Shown here: positions 19,800 through 28,503 of the stretch, piece by piece
Numbering within the stretch: the stretch's first letter is position 1
Layout of the letters: every line of letters begins with the position of its first letter
NCBI RefSeq assembly: GCF_003364315.1
Contig: NZ_NXLS01000002.1
Span: forward strand, 62,001-126,000
Reading direction: 5' to 3'
Source: Helicobacter ganmani
GTDB taxonomy: Bacteria; Campylobacterota; Campylobacteria; Campylobacterales; Helicobacteraceae
DNA: 64,000 bases
Translations under genes and position numbers: made by a program
Notes under the pieces: model-generated
Told to the model about the DNA's origin: nothing
Seen by the model: the letters and a program-made list of their open reading frames with translations, nothing else
Database searches by the model: none

Positions 19800-21469
19800 C
19801 TAAAAATTAAAATAAATAAATTCTGTATAAGGTGTAACCGCAAGGGTCATTAATGAAACTAGCAAACAAAATCCTATTAAAACTGCTAGTTTATAACCCG
19901 CTTTAAACTTTGCTAATTTTTCTAAAGAATTACTAAAACACAAGCACAAAACAAATGCCATCAACAAATAAACAACAAAATCATTTCTAGCTCCAAGATT
20001 TGCCAATAATTCTGGTATGTGATGCGCCTTCCGCGGCAACTCCACCCACACAATCCCAAACATTCCTTTAAGCAGATTCATTGCCCCTTGTAGATTCTCA
20101 CTTCTAAAAAATATCCAAGTGATATTTAAGAAATTAAAGGTAAGAATCCAACAAAGGACTTTATAGATTTTACTCCGCAAAAAGCTTTTCTTTTGAAGTT
20201 GGAATCTCTCTAGTATAAGCCCATAGATTCTATGCACACACATTGCACTTCCGTGTAAGACTCCCCATATTATAAATCCCCAGCCAGCTCCGTGCCAGAT
20301 TCCACTCAAAAAGGCTACAAGAAAGAGATTTCTAAGGGTAAGCAACTTGTTTAAGGCTTCATAAAATTTAGAATCTTGATACTTAAGATTCCTATTCCCT
20401 CCAAGAGGAATATAAAGATAATCCTTTAAGAATCTCCCTAGAGTAATATGCCACCTCCTCCAAAACTCACTGATATTTAAAGACTTATAAGGAGAATTAA
20501 AATTAAGAGGCAACATTATCCCAAAGAATAATCCTAAACCTATTGCCATATCACAATATCCACTAAAATCAAAATAGAGCTGAAAGGTATAGCTAAAAGT
20601 TGTAGCCCAAGATTCAAAGATGTTTAAAGCTCCCCCATTTTCTACGACTTTAAATCCTGCATTTGCCCATTTAGCAAAAGAATCTGCAATAAAGACTTTT
20701 TTAAAAAATCCAATAGAGAATATAAACAAACCTTTTGCAAGATTCTCCCAAAGTTTGCAATGGACTGCTTTACAAAATAAAGTATGGAATTGGGGCATCA
20801 TCTCTTTGTGATGCACAATAGGACCCGCAATGAGTTGAGGAAAGAAACAAACAAAGAGACAATAGTCTAAAAAGTCTAATTCTTGAGATTCCTCTTGTAA
20901 ATCACGAATATCTACTTTTTTATAACAATCCACCAAAAAAGCAATTTGTTGAAAAGTAAAAAAGGAAATGGCTAAAGGTAAAAGAATATGTGGCAAAGGA
21001 ATCGCAAAATCAAATTCCAAAAGTTGCGCAAAAAGATTGAAGTTTTCCAAAAAGAAATCAGCATATTTAAAGAATCCTAAAAATGCAAGATTGAATAGAA
21101 TGCCAAGAATAAGGTAAGGCTTAGGATTCTTAAAAATCTGCTTGGGAGTAGAACTAAAAGTGCAATTAGGATTAAAAGGAGAGGATTCTAAATAAAGGCT
21201 ATTTTGCCCCCCCCCCCGCTCAAGTTTAAAGAGGAAGAAAGCAAGAATTTGTTTGCATTAAGGATTATTTTTCCAATCAAAAAATTTACTCCAATGCTTC
21301 CAAGCAATAAAACAAGATAAGAGGGATTCCAAAAGCCATAGAAGAATAAGCTTCCTAAGATTAAAAAGACTTTGGCAAGAAAATCTTGCTGATAGAATCT
21401 TAAAACATAGAATCCTAAAAGCATTAAGGGTAAAAAGGCAAAGAGAAAGACAAAGGAAGTAAAGACCAT
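19800..21469 (-). CDS. phase-variable MBOAT O-acyltransferase, OFF as read
   Basis: A polytopic AlgI/DltB-like acyltransferase split by a frameshift at an 11-G tract. The first part starts at ATG 21469, one base after the valS stop, and encodes a typical MBOAT N-terminus (MVFTSFVFLFAFLPLMLLG), ending at TAG just after the tract. The second frame is open from the tract to 19800. It holds the core motifs EFWRRWHITLGRFLKDYLYI and LSGIWHGAGWGFIIWGVLHG with the conserved His residues. One more G (12) or two fewer (9) would join them into about 556 residues. The only start codon in the second frame gives a fragment lacking several helices. As read the full enzyme is not made, and the SGNH gene behind it may be affected by polarity. 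Confidence 0.85.
21207..21217 (-). repeat. poly-G tract (11 G) in MBOAT gene
   Basis: Eleven G in the coding sense at codon ~85 of the MBOAT gene. At 11 G the frame hits TAG six codons later. At 9 or 12 G it continues into the MBOAT core. It marks the ON/OFF point of the acyltransferase. Confidence 0.92.
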
Positions 21470-21470
21470 A

Positions 21471-24161
21471 TTATCCCCTTAGTGCTTCTAATTCTTTTGT
21501 GATTTTAGCGAGCTTTTGTCTTTGCTCCTCTAGGGCTTGCTGATTTGTTTCTAGCACATTTTTAGGCGCATTGGCTAAGAATTTTTCATTTTTGAGCATT
21601 CCTTCTAGTTTGTCAATCTCTTTTTGTGTTTTTTGCGCTTGCTTACTTAGCCTTGCGATGATAGGGGCTAAATCAATTTCTGCTGTGGGCAAATAAGTTT
21701 CTAGCTTTTCTGTAATATCTACTATACAATTTGGAATCTTAGCCTCAACAATCTCTAAGGATTCCACTTTGGCTAGCTTGCAAACATAGCGCACAAAAAG
21801 CTCACGCATAGATTCTGGAATCCTAGCATTCACATAGGCTTTTGCTATTTTTTGATTTGCTAAATCAATCGTTGCCTTTGCCCGCCGAATAGAAACAATA
21901 GAATCCAAAATCAGCTCAAAAGTAGCGAAATTTTCTGTGTCTTGATAGGCAAAATTTGGATATTCTTGCACCATTATAGAGCCACTTTGCTCTAATGTGC
22001 TACCATCTAGCTTATGCCACAAATAATCGCTAATAAAGGGCATAAAGGGATGCAAAAGCTTCATTGCTTCTTTAAAAATCGCACCAAGTTCTACAATAGA
22101 ATCCTTATCTGCCTTGTTCAGTTCAATCCCCCAATCGCAAAACTCTCCCCACAAAAAGCGATAAAGCGTGCTTGCGCCATCGTTAAAGCGATAGGATTCC
22201 AAATATCCGCGCACTTCGGTGATATTTTGGCTTAAAAGCTGTGCCAAATACTTACCAAGAGGTGTTTTAATTCCTTTTAACTCACTTAGATTTGGGAATT
22301 TCTTTTCATTCAAAAGCAAAAAGTTACACGCATTATAAAGCTTATTTGTGAAGTTTTTGCTAATTTCTAGCTGATTTGGCACGAGCTTTACATCGCGTCC
22401 TTGAGCACAAAGAATCGCAAGAGTGAAGCGCAACACATCGGCACTATATTCCTCAATTTTTTCTAAAGGATCTACAATGTTTCCCTTAGACTTACTCATT
22501 TTATTGCCAAACTCATCTCGGACAAGTGCGTGCAGATAAATATCGGGATAAGGGAGTTTAGATAAAAAGTGTTCTCCCATCATCAACATTCTAGCAACCC
22601 AAAAAAACAAAATATCAAAGCCTGTAATCAACAAAGAGTTAGGATAAAACTCCTCTAAATCCGTTGTTTGCCATACCTCACCCTCACCCCATTTACCATT
22701 GCCAAAACCAAGCGTTGAAAAGGGCCAAAGCGCAGAACTAAACCAAGTATCTAGCACATCAGAATCCTGCCTTACTGCCTCACTTCCACAATGCTTGCAA
22801 ACCTTTGGAGATTCCACACTTGCAAACTGCCCTCCACAAGAATCACAATAAAATACAGGAATCCGATGTCCCCACCAAAGTTGGCGCGAAATACACCAAT
22901 CCCTAAGCTCCCGCATCCACGCATTATAATTATTTTTCCATTGCGCAGGGAAAAAATTGCTCTCATTTGCATTGATTTTAGCAATTGCTTTTTGTGCCGC
23001 CTCTTTTTTCAAAAACCACTGCTTAGAAATATAAGGTTCTACAATGTTTCCGCAACGATAACAATGCCCTGTCTTGTTTTGGTAATCCTCAATTTTTTCT
23101 ACAAAGCCTAGTGATTCTAGCCTCTTTATAATTTGCTCTCGTGCTTCTAGTCGTTCAATTCCTGCAAATTCTCCTGCATTTTCATTAAGAATTCCATACT
23201 TGTCAAACACTACAATCTGCTCTAAATTATGTCGCTTGCCCACTTCATAGTCGTTTGTATCGTGTGCGGGTGTTACCTTTACCGCACCTGTCCCAAACTC
23301 CATATCTACATGCGAATCTGCAATGATTGGAATCTCGCGATTCAAAAGCGGCAAAATCACTTTTTTACCTACAAGATGAGAAAACCTAGAATCACTAGGA
23401 TTTACCATTACCGCACTATCACCAAAGTAAGTTTCTGGACGCGTGGTAGCCACCACAACACAGTCTTTAGAGTCTTTTAGAAAATAGCGCAAATAGTAAA
23501 GTTTTCCCTTGTTTTCTTTATATTCTACTTCCACATCAGAAAGCGCACCATCGTGGGTACACCAATTCACCATATATTTGCCTTGAATAATCAATCCCTC
23601 ATCATAAAGCTTAACAAAAGCCTCTTTCACTGCATTTTGCAATCCCGTATCCATAGTAAATCGCGCCCTACTCCAAGCGGGAGAGCTGCCGAGTTTGCGC
23701 ATTTGATTTAGAATCATTCCGCCGCTTTTTTCCTTCCATTCCCACACTTTTTGGATAAATTTCTCGCGCCCTAACTCCTCTTTCTTGATTCCTTGCGCAA
23801 GAAGTTGCTTTTCTACAACATTTTGCGTTGCAATTCCTGCGTGGTCAAGTCCGGGCTGCCAAAGCGTCTTAAACCCGTCCATTCGTTTATAACGCACAAT
23901 AATATCTATTAAGGTATGATTGAGTGCGTGTCCGATATGCAAACTGCCTGTAACATTAGGAGGTGGAAGCATAATGCAAAATCTCTTGCCTGCCTTTTGG
24001 ATTCCTTGATTTCCATTGATTTCAAAATAACCCGCCTCCTCACAAAATTTATAATAAGCAGATTCTACTTCTTTGGGTTGGTAGGTATTTTGCGCTTTGG
24101 AGTTTTGCTCTTCTTGTGGATTTTTCCCTGAATCGTTTTGCATAAAAGCCCTTTTGTGCAT
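21471..24161 (-). CDS. valS: valyl-tRNA synthetase
   Basis: Class I ValRS, which charges tRNA-Val and edits Thr. The HIGH motif appears as PPPNVTGSLHIGHALNH near residues 67-83 and KMSKS as NKMSKSKGNIVDP near 555. The C-terminal coiled coil (from about 835) is rich in Lys, Gln and Leu. Length of almost 900 is normal. Two starts are possible: ATG 24161, or ATG 24143, which has AAAAGGG 5-8 nt upstream and is probably the better one. The MBOAT gene starts one base after the stop (TAATATG), so the accessory gene relies on valS transcription. Confidence 0.97.
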   Translation of the reverse strand: MHKRAFMQNDSGKNPQEEQNSKAQNTYQPKEVESAYYKFCEEAGYFEINGNQGIQKAGKRFCIMLPPPNVTGSLHIGHALNHTLIDIIVRYKRMDGFKTLWQPGLDHAGIATQNVVEKQLLAQGIKKEELGREKFIQKVWEWKEKSGGMILNQMRKLGSSPAWSRARFTMDTGLQNAVKEAFVKLYDEGLIIQGKYMVNWCTHDGALSDVEVEYKENKGKLYYLRYFLKDSKDCVVVATTRPETYFGDSAVMVNPSDSRFSHLVGKKVILPLLNREIPIIADSHVDMEFGTGAVKVTPAHDTNDYEVGKRHNLEQIVVFDKYGILNENAGEFAGIERLEAREQIIKRLESLGFVEKIEDYQNKTGHCYRCGNIVEPYISKQWFLKKEAAQKAIAKINANESNFFPAQWKNNYNAWMRELRDWCISRQLWWGHRIPVFYCDSCGGQFASVESPKVCKHCGSEAVRQDSDVLDTWFSSALWPFSTLGFGNGKWGEGEVWQTTDLEEFYPNSLLITGFDILFFWVARMLMMGEHFLSKLPYPDIYLHALVRDEFGNKMSKSKGNIVDPLEKIEEYSADVLRFTLAILCAQGRDVKLVPNQLEISKNFTNKLYNACNFLLLNEKKFPNLSELKGIKTPLGKYLAQLLSQNITEVRGYLESYRFNDGASTLYRFLWGEFCDWGIELNKADKDSIVELGAIFKEAMKLLHPFMPFISDYLWHKLDGSTLEQSGSIMVQEYPNFAYQDTENFATFELILDSIVSIRRAKATIDLANQKIAKAYVNARIPESMRELFVRYVCKLAKVESLEIVEAKIPNCIVDITEKLETYLPTAEIDLAPIIARLSKQAQKTQKEIDKLEGMLKNEKFLANAPKNVLETNQQALEEQRQKLAKITKELEALRG

Positions 24162-24173
24162 AGCAAAATAAAA

Positions 24174-24190
24174 TTGGAATAGTTTTTGCT
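24174..24190 (+). promoter_or_regulatory. candidate sigma-54 promoter upstream of fliW
   Basis: TTGGAATAGTTTTTGCT has GG (24176-24177) and GC (24188-24189) separated by 10 nt, the sigma-54 -24/-12 geometry, with TTGC at -12. It points to fliW, whose start is about 135 nt downstream. Nearly the same string occurs at 58997. AT-rich background could produce it by chance. Confidence 0.5.
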
Positions 24191-24325
24191 AGCTTTTGAT
24201 TTGAATTTAGAATTTTACCAATAAAAATTTAAATTTCTTTATTTTTCATTTTAAAAATGCTTAAAAATGGATTTAGAGCTAAAATTATGGTAAAATGCGG
24301 AATTACATCAAAAAAGGAGTTCATG

Positions 24326-24718
24326 ATGAAAGGTGAAAAATTTCATATAAAATCCCCAATTTTAGGGTTTGATAATGTCAGCGAAGTAGAATTTGCAGAA
24401 GTAGATGACGGAGCATTAGGATTTTTATCCTTACGAGGGCAAGATGTAGAATTGTTGCTGATTAATCCTTACAAAGTGCGTGAGTATTCCTTTGAAGTGC
24501 CTGTTGCGATTCAAACTTTGCTTGATATTCACAAAAACTCAAAGGTAAAAGTATTTTGTGTCTTTGTGCGTGAAAAAGAATCTGAAATTCGTATCAATTT
24601 CTTAGCGCCTATTATTTTAAATGACGACAACAAAACTTTAGCACAAGTCGTTTTAAATGCCAAAGAATATCCAAATTTTGGTGTAGCAGAATCTATCAAA
24701 AACTATATTAAAGAATAG
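24326..24718 (+). CDS. fliW: flagellar assembly factor FliW
   Basis: FliW binds flagellin and antagonises the translational repressor CsrA, coupling flagellin synthesis to export. The protein shows the FliW pattern FHIKSPILGFDNV at the start, LEVP-type core SFEVPVAIQTLLDI, and INFLAPIILNDDNKTLAQVVL near 95-115. The tandem ATGATG at 24323 and 24326 follows AAAGGAG. Spacing favours the second, giving 130 residues, normal for the family; an upstream in-frame start at 24257 would add a poor, non-family leader. valS is divergent upstream, and the helicase gene follows after 5 nt. Confidence 0.93.
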   Translation: MKGEKFHIKSPILGFDNVSEVEFAEVDDGALGFLSLRGQDVELLLINPYKVREYSFEVPVAIQTLLDIHKNSKVKVFCVFVREKESEIRINFLAPIILNDDNKTLAQVVLNAKEYPNFGVAESIKNYIKE

Positions 24719-24723
24719 TCGGG

Positions 24724-26757
24724 TTGTCCCTCTCAACCCTCAATGCCCAGCAAAAGGAAGCTTCAGAAGCTCCTTGTGGGCATAATCTCATCATTGCCTC
24801 TGCAGGTACAGGCAAAACCTCTACTATTGTAGGTAGAATCTCTCATTTATTGCAAAACGGAATCACTCCAAACGAAATCTTATTGCTAACCTTTACCAAC
24901 AAAGCCGCTCAAGAAATGTTAGCGCGCCTTGCGATGAAGTTTGATAGCAAGATTATCCAGCAAATTGAAGCTGGCACTTTTCACGCGGTGGCTTATCGGT
25001 ATTTAAAGTCAAAAGAATCCGTCATCTTAAAACAACCAAAAGAATTGAAAGTTTTATTTAAAAGCCTCTATGACAAACGCATTTTTTTAAATGCTTCTTG
25101 CGTTTCTCCCTATGGAGCAAACTATCTGTATGATTTATTTTCTCTTTATTTTAATGCAACCATTAATGAGGATTTCAAATCTTGGCTAGAGCGCAAAAAC
25201 TCCGAGCAGCTCCAATATGTAGAAATCTACTTAGATGTTTGGGAAGAATTTAAAGTACTCAAAAACGAATATCATTATGTAGATTATAACGACTTATTGC
25301 TCCACTACAAAAATGCGATAGAAAAGTCTCAATCTCCTTACAAAGAAGTCCTTGTAGATGAATACCAAGATACGAATCCCTTGCAAGATTCTATCCTCCA
25401 AGCCCTTAATCCTCCCTCTATCTTTTGTGTGGGGGATTATGACCAGAGTATTTATGCTTTCAATGGCGCAGACATTAGCATTATAGGAAGTTTCAAGGAA
25501 AGATACAAAGACGGCAGAATTTTCAGTTTAACTAAAAACTATCGCTCCACTGAACCGATTTTAAATCTTGCCAATCGCGTGATTGAAAAAAATCCTCGCA
25601 TTTATCCCAAAAAACTAGAAGTCGTCAAAATGCAAAACTTTGGAACACCTACTTTATTAGTTTATGAGGAATTATTCGCGCAATATAGCGGAATCGCAAA
25701 CAAAATTAAACTTTCCAATCGTCCCTTTAGTGAAATTGCGGTGATTTTTCGCAACAATTCTAGCGCGGATGGCATTGAAGCTTGCCTGCGTGAAATCGGA
25801 ATCCCCTCCAAACGCAAGGGAAGTGTGAGTTTTTTTGATTCCAAAGAAATCGTTTATATGCTCAATCTTTGCTCCCTACTCTTTAACGCTAAGGATATGA
25901 TGTCCTTTATCCACGTTTTAGCCCAAGCAAAAGGAATCGGAAATGCACTTGCAAAGGATATTTATGAAGCTCTCTTAGCCTTAGGACACAACAGTCCTAT
26001 ACAAGGTTTGCTCTACCCCGATAAAGTTATTAAAGAACCCTTCAAGAAAAAGGCGCAAAATACACAATTAGGGCTTTTTGATGACTGGATAGAGTTTAGC
26101 AATGTCGCACGCTTTTCTTCAATGAATCTGCAAGCAGGCTTCAAGGACAATCCAATCCTAACCCACCCCAAACTTACCAAAGAAGGCGTGGAATTTCTTA
26201 ATGCACTTTATTGCTTTTTTGATTCCTTTACCGCAAACGACAGACCCTATGAATTGATTTCAAAAATCAGCTCCTTGCCGATTTTTCAGATTGTCGCACA
26301 AAAACTTGCAAAAGAACGTTCTATCACAAAAGAGGGAGGCATTAGTGAAGAGAGACGCATAGAATCGCTAGAACGTATTAGTCGTAAAATCTCGCTATTA
26401 AAAGATTTAGCAAGTCATTACAATGAGCTTGGACGATTCCTTAATGCAATGGTTTTGGGCTCTAGTGAAATGAGCGAAGGAGAGGGAATCAACCTGCTAA
26501 GTATTCACGCAAGCAAGGGTTTAGAATTTGCCGAAGTCTATATAGTGGATTTAATGGAGGGGAGATTTCCAAATAAAAAGCTGATGAATCAAGGCGGGAG
26601 CTTGGAGGAAGAGCGTAGGCTGTTTTATGTCGCAGTTACAAGGGCAAAGGAGATTTTGTATCTAAGCTACGCCAAAAAGGACATATTGAAAAATATTTCT
26701 TATGAGGGTTCTATCTTCCTCTACGAAGCGGGCTTGCTTACAAGTCGTATGCTATAG
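24724..26757 (+). CDS. uvrD: UvrD/Rep-family ATP-dependent DNA helicase
   Basis: An SF1A 3'-5' helicase for repair and replication-fork maintenance. Motifs in order: Q-motif (LNAQQKEASEA), Walker A SAGTGKTST near 27-36, TFTNKAAQEM (Ia), DEYQDTNP near 217 (II), GDYDQSIYAFNGA (III), NYRSTEPIL (IV), NLLSIHASKGLEF (V) and VAVTRAKEILYLSYA (VI). Length 677 fits UvrD/Rep/PcrA. No ATG is available in frame at the 5' end, so the likely start is TTG 24724, only 5 nt after the fliW stop and with a weak ribosome site. Confidence 0.92.
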   Translation: MSLSTLNAQQKEASEAPCGHNLIIASAGTGKTSTIVGRISHLLQNGITPNEILLLTFTNKAAQEMLARLAMKFDSKIIQQIEAGTFHAVAYRYLKSKESVILKQPKELKVLFKSLYDKRIFLNASCVSPYGANYLYDLFSLYFNATINEDFKSWLERKNSEQLQYVEIYLDVWEEFKVLKNEYHYVDYNDLLLHYKNAIEKSQSPYKEVLVDEYQDTNPLQDSILQALNPPSIFCVGDYDQSIYAFNGADISIIGSFKERYKDGRIFSLTKNYRSTEPILNLANRVIEKNPRIYPKKLEVVKMQNFGTPTLLVYEELFAQYSGIANKIKLSNRPFSEIAVIFRNNSSADGIEACLREIGIPSKRKGSVSFFDSKEIVYMLNLCSLLFNAKDMMSFIHVLAQAKGIGNALAKDIYEALLALGHNSPIQGLLYPDKVIKEPFKKKAQNTQLGLFDDWIEFSNVARFSSMNLQAGFKDNPILTHPKLTKEGVEFLNALYCFFDSFTANDRPYELISKISSLPIFQIVAQKLAKERSITKEGGISEERRIESLERISRKISLLKDLASHYNELGRFLNAMVLGSSEMSEGEGINLLSIHASKGLEFAEVYIVDLMEGRFPNKKLMNQGGSLEEERRLFYVAVTRAKEILYLSYAKKDILKNISYEGSIFLYEAGLLTSRML

Positions 26758-26836
26758 GCTATGCCTTCAAGACAAGTTAATGTGCGTCCTTGTGAGAGAA
26801 TTTGCAAAATTTTCTTAGCGCACGACTTATGAAGCA

Positions 26837-26867
26837 GTTGCGTGAGCTAGGTGGAGACTCACGCAAC
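26837..26867. other. 10-bp perfect hairpin in the uvrD-uppS gap
   Basis: GTTGCGTGAG (26837-26846) and CTCACGCAAC (26858-26867) form a GC-rich stem with an 11-nt loop between two convergent genes. It could serve as a bidirectional transcript end, but no U-run follows on either strand. Confidence 0.45.
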
Positions 26868-26889
26868 GCACGCCCGCTTTAGCACAAAT

Positions 26890-27010
26890 CCACAATTTTT
26901 ATCTTGCCATTGACAATTCACTTTTCGCAAGGTTATGGATTGCTTCACTTCGCTTGCAAGAATGCAGTGGTAGGTTTAATTTATACAAGATTATAAATTG
27001 CCACAAATGC
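26890..27010. repeat. dispersed repeat in the 315-nt uvrD-uppS gap
   Basis: This gap (26758-27072) holds no gene. It contains 'ttttcgcaaggttatggattgcttcacttcgcttgcaag', which matches the dispersed palindrome type, then 'aatttatacaagattata', which is shared with the copy near 10465. 'gtgcgtccttgtgag' near 26780 is another fragment of the same family. Confidence 0.6.
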
Positions 27011-27072
27011 TACAACAAGGACAAAAGAAACATTTAAAGGATTGCAAAGCTCTACAAACAAAACAAGATAAG

Positions 27073-27744
27073 TTATAGTCCGCCAAAGCGGCGGTTTCTT
27101 TGATAAAACTCTGCAATCATAGATTCTAGCTCTTGCGCGCTAAAGCTAGGCCACAAAGTCTGTGTAAAAAACAATTCCGCATACGCGCTCTGCCATAAAA
27201 GAAAATTAGAGAGGCGCATTTCTCCTCCTGTGCGCACAAGCATATCTACATCAGGAATCCCGCTTGTATCTAGGGCTTGCGCAATGCTCTCTTCATTAAT
27301 CTCACATTCTTGCTTTTGGCGTAAAATCATAAAGGTACGCCTTAACTCATCTTTTGCACCATAATTTAATGCCAAAATCTGTGTTAGCCCATTACACTCT
27401 GCTTGTGTTTGCGTCTCTAAAGACTTGATTTCTTGTTGTAGCTCTAAACTCAACTTACTAATATCTCCAATACTTTTAAAGACGATATTGGATTCCAAAT
27501 AAGTTTGTCGCTCCTTTACCAAATATTCCCCCAAAAGTTTCATAAGATATTCTACTTCCGCTTTGGGACGCTTCCAATTTTCCGTAGAAAAGGCATAAAG
27601 GCTCAAATATTTGATTCCACTTTTAGCACAAAATTCTGTGATTTCACGAATCTTTTTTGCACCCTCCTTGTGTCCAAAAATACGAGGTTTTAGGTGCTGT
27701 TTTGCCCATCTACCATTGCCGTCCATAATCAGTGCTAAGTGCAT
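27073..27744 (-). CDS. uppS: undecaprenyl diphosphate synthase UppS
   Basis: A cis-prenyltransferase making the C55 lipid carrier for peptidoglycan and LPS O-chains. It begins almost at the active site: MDGNGRWAKQ is at residues 7-16, with catalytic Asp 8. SLYAFSTENWKRP near 47-59 and VDMLVRTGGEMRLSNFLLWQ near 171 are family signatures. At 223 residues it is a little short but complete. It starts directly after the stop of the FliK-like gene. Confidence 0.96.
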   Translation of the reverse strand: MHLALIMDGNGRWAKQHLKPRIFGHKEGAKKIREITEFCAKSGIKYLSLYAFSTENWKRPKAEVEYLMKLLGEYLVKERQTYLESNIVFKSIGDISKLSLELQQEIKSLETQTQAECNGLTQILALNYGAKDELRRTFMILRQKQECEINEESIAQALDTSGIPDVDMLVRTGGEMRLSNFLLWQSAYAELFFTQTLWPSFSAQELESMIAEFYQRNRRFGGL

Positions 27745-28503
27745 TTAGCCCTCTAAATCTAGTAAAGAATCGCTAAAGTCATACAAAGGCACGATTCCTC
27801 CATCTACATTGATGTTTGTTTCATAAATAAATTCTAACTCACCTAGATTCTCACGCAACAAACGCGCTACACCCTCATACATCACGCTAATATCCAACCG
27901 CACACCCTCTTTGAAATCCCAAAGCAACCCCCAAGTTGCTCCGAGATTCGCAAACACAGAATAAAACTCTAGACATTCCTGCGAGCCCACTTTCTTTTTA
28001 CGCATTTGCATTAAGCCCTCTTTACTTTCATCATCGTAATGCAAAGGAAGTGTGAGAACTTTTTGTTTCAACGACATTAACATATGGCTCAAAAATGCAA
28101 ATTCCCACCTAGATTCTGCATTTGCCAAACGCTCACTTAAAAATCCTTTCATCACATCAAAGGGATTCTCACCTTGTAAAAACTCCCGCATTGTCTCGCT
28201 ACTAAGCCTTAGCGGGACATTTTGTTCTTTAAGCAAATCAGGTTGCTTGATGAGGTTAGAAAGCGTAATCCCTCCTGTGCTTCCACGTGCCATTTGCGCC
28301 CAATATCTCCCTCCAATCTCTAACTCTTTTAGGCTTTTTGTCTCCATTGCAATATTGCCGACTTTCAGCATATAGCGGATTCCTTGCATTTTTTCCATTA
28401 CTTCTAACCTCATTGGCAATGAGGCATTAAACTGCGTGGGCTTGTTTGCAGAATTTTGCAATGTATTTTGAACTTGCGCAAGTTGGCTTAGTTGTTTTAT
28501 CAT
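27745..28503 (-). CDS. conserved hypothetical protein, FliK C-terminal-like
   Basis: A soluble 252-residue protein with no signal peptide. I do not recognise it firmly. The C-terminal part (ECLEFYSVFANLGATWGLLWDFKEGVRLD and LLRENLGELEFIYE, about residues 175-235) has the hydrophobic pattern seen in the C-terminal domain of flagellar hook-length protein FliK: a beta segment, an '...LARLLRENL...LE' helix, and a final beta strand. That resemblance is by eye only. It overlaps coaBC by 4 nt (ATGA) and is abutted by uppS. I recall an unnamed gene between dfp and uppS in Campylobacter too. Confidence 0.6.
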   Translation of the reverse strand: MIKQLSQLAQVQNTLQNSANKPTQFNASLPMRLEVMEKMQGIRYMLKVGNIAMETKSLKELEIGGRYWAQMARGSTGGITLSNLIKQPDLLKEQNVPLRLSSETMREFLQGENPFDVMKGFLSERLANAESRWEFAFLSHMLMSLKQKVLTLPLHYDDESKEGLMQMRKKKVGSQECLEFYSVFANLGATWGLLWDFKEGVRLDISVMYEGVARLLRENLGELEFIYETNINVDGGIVPLYDFSDSLLDLEG

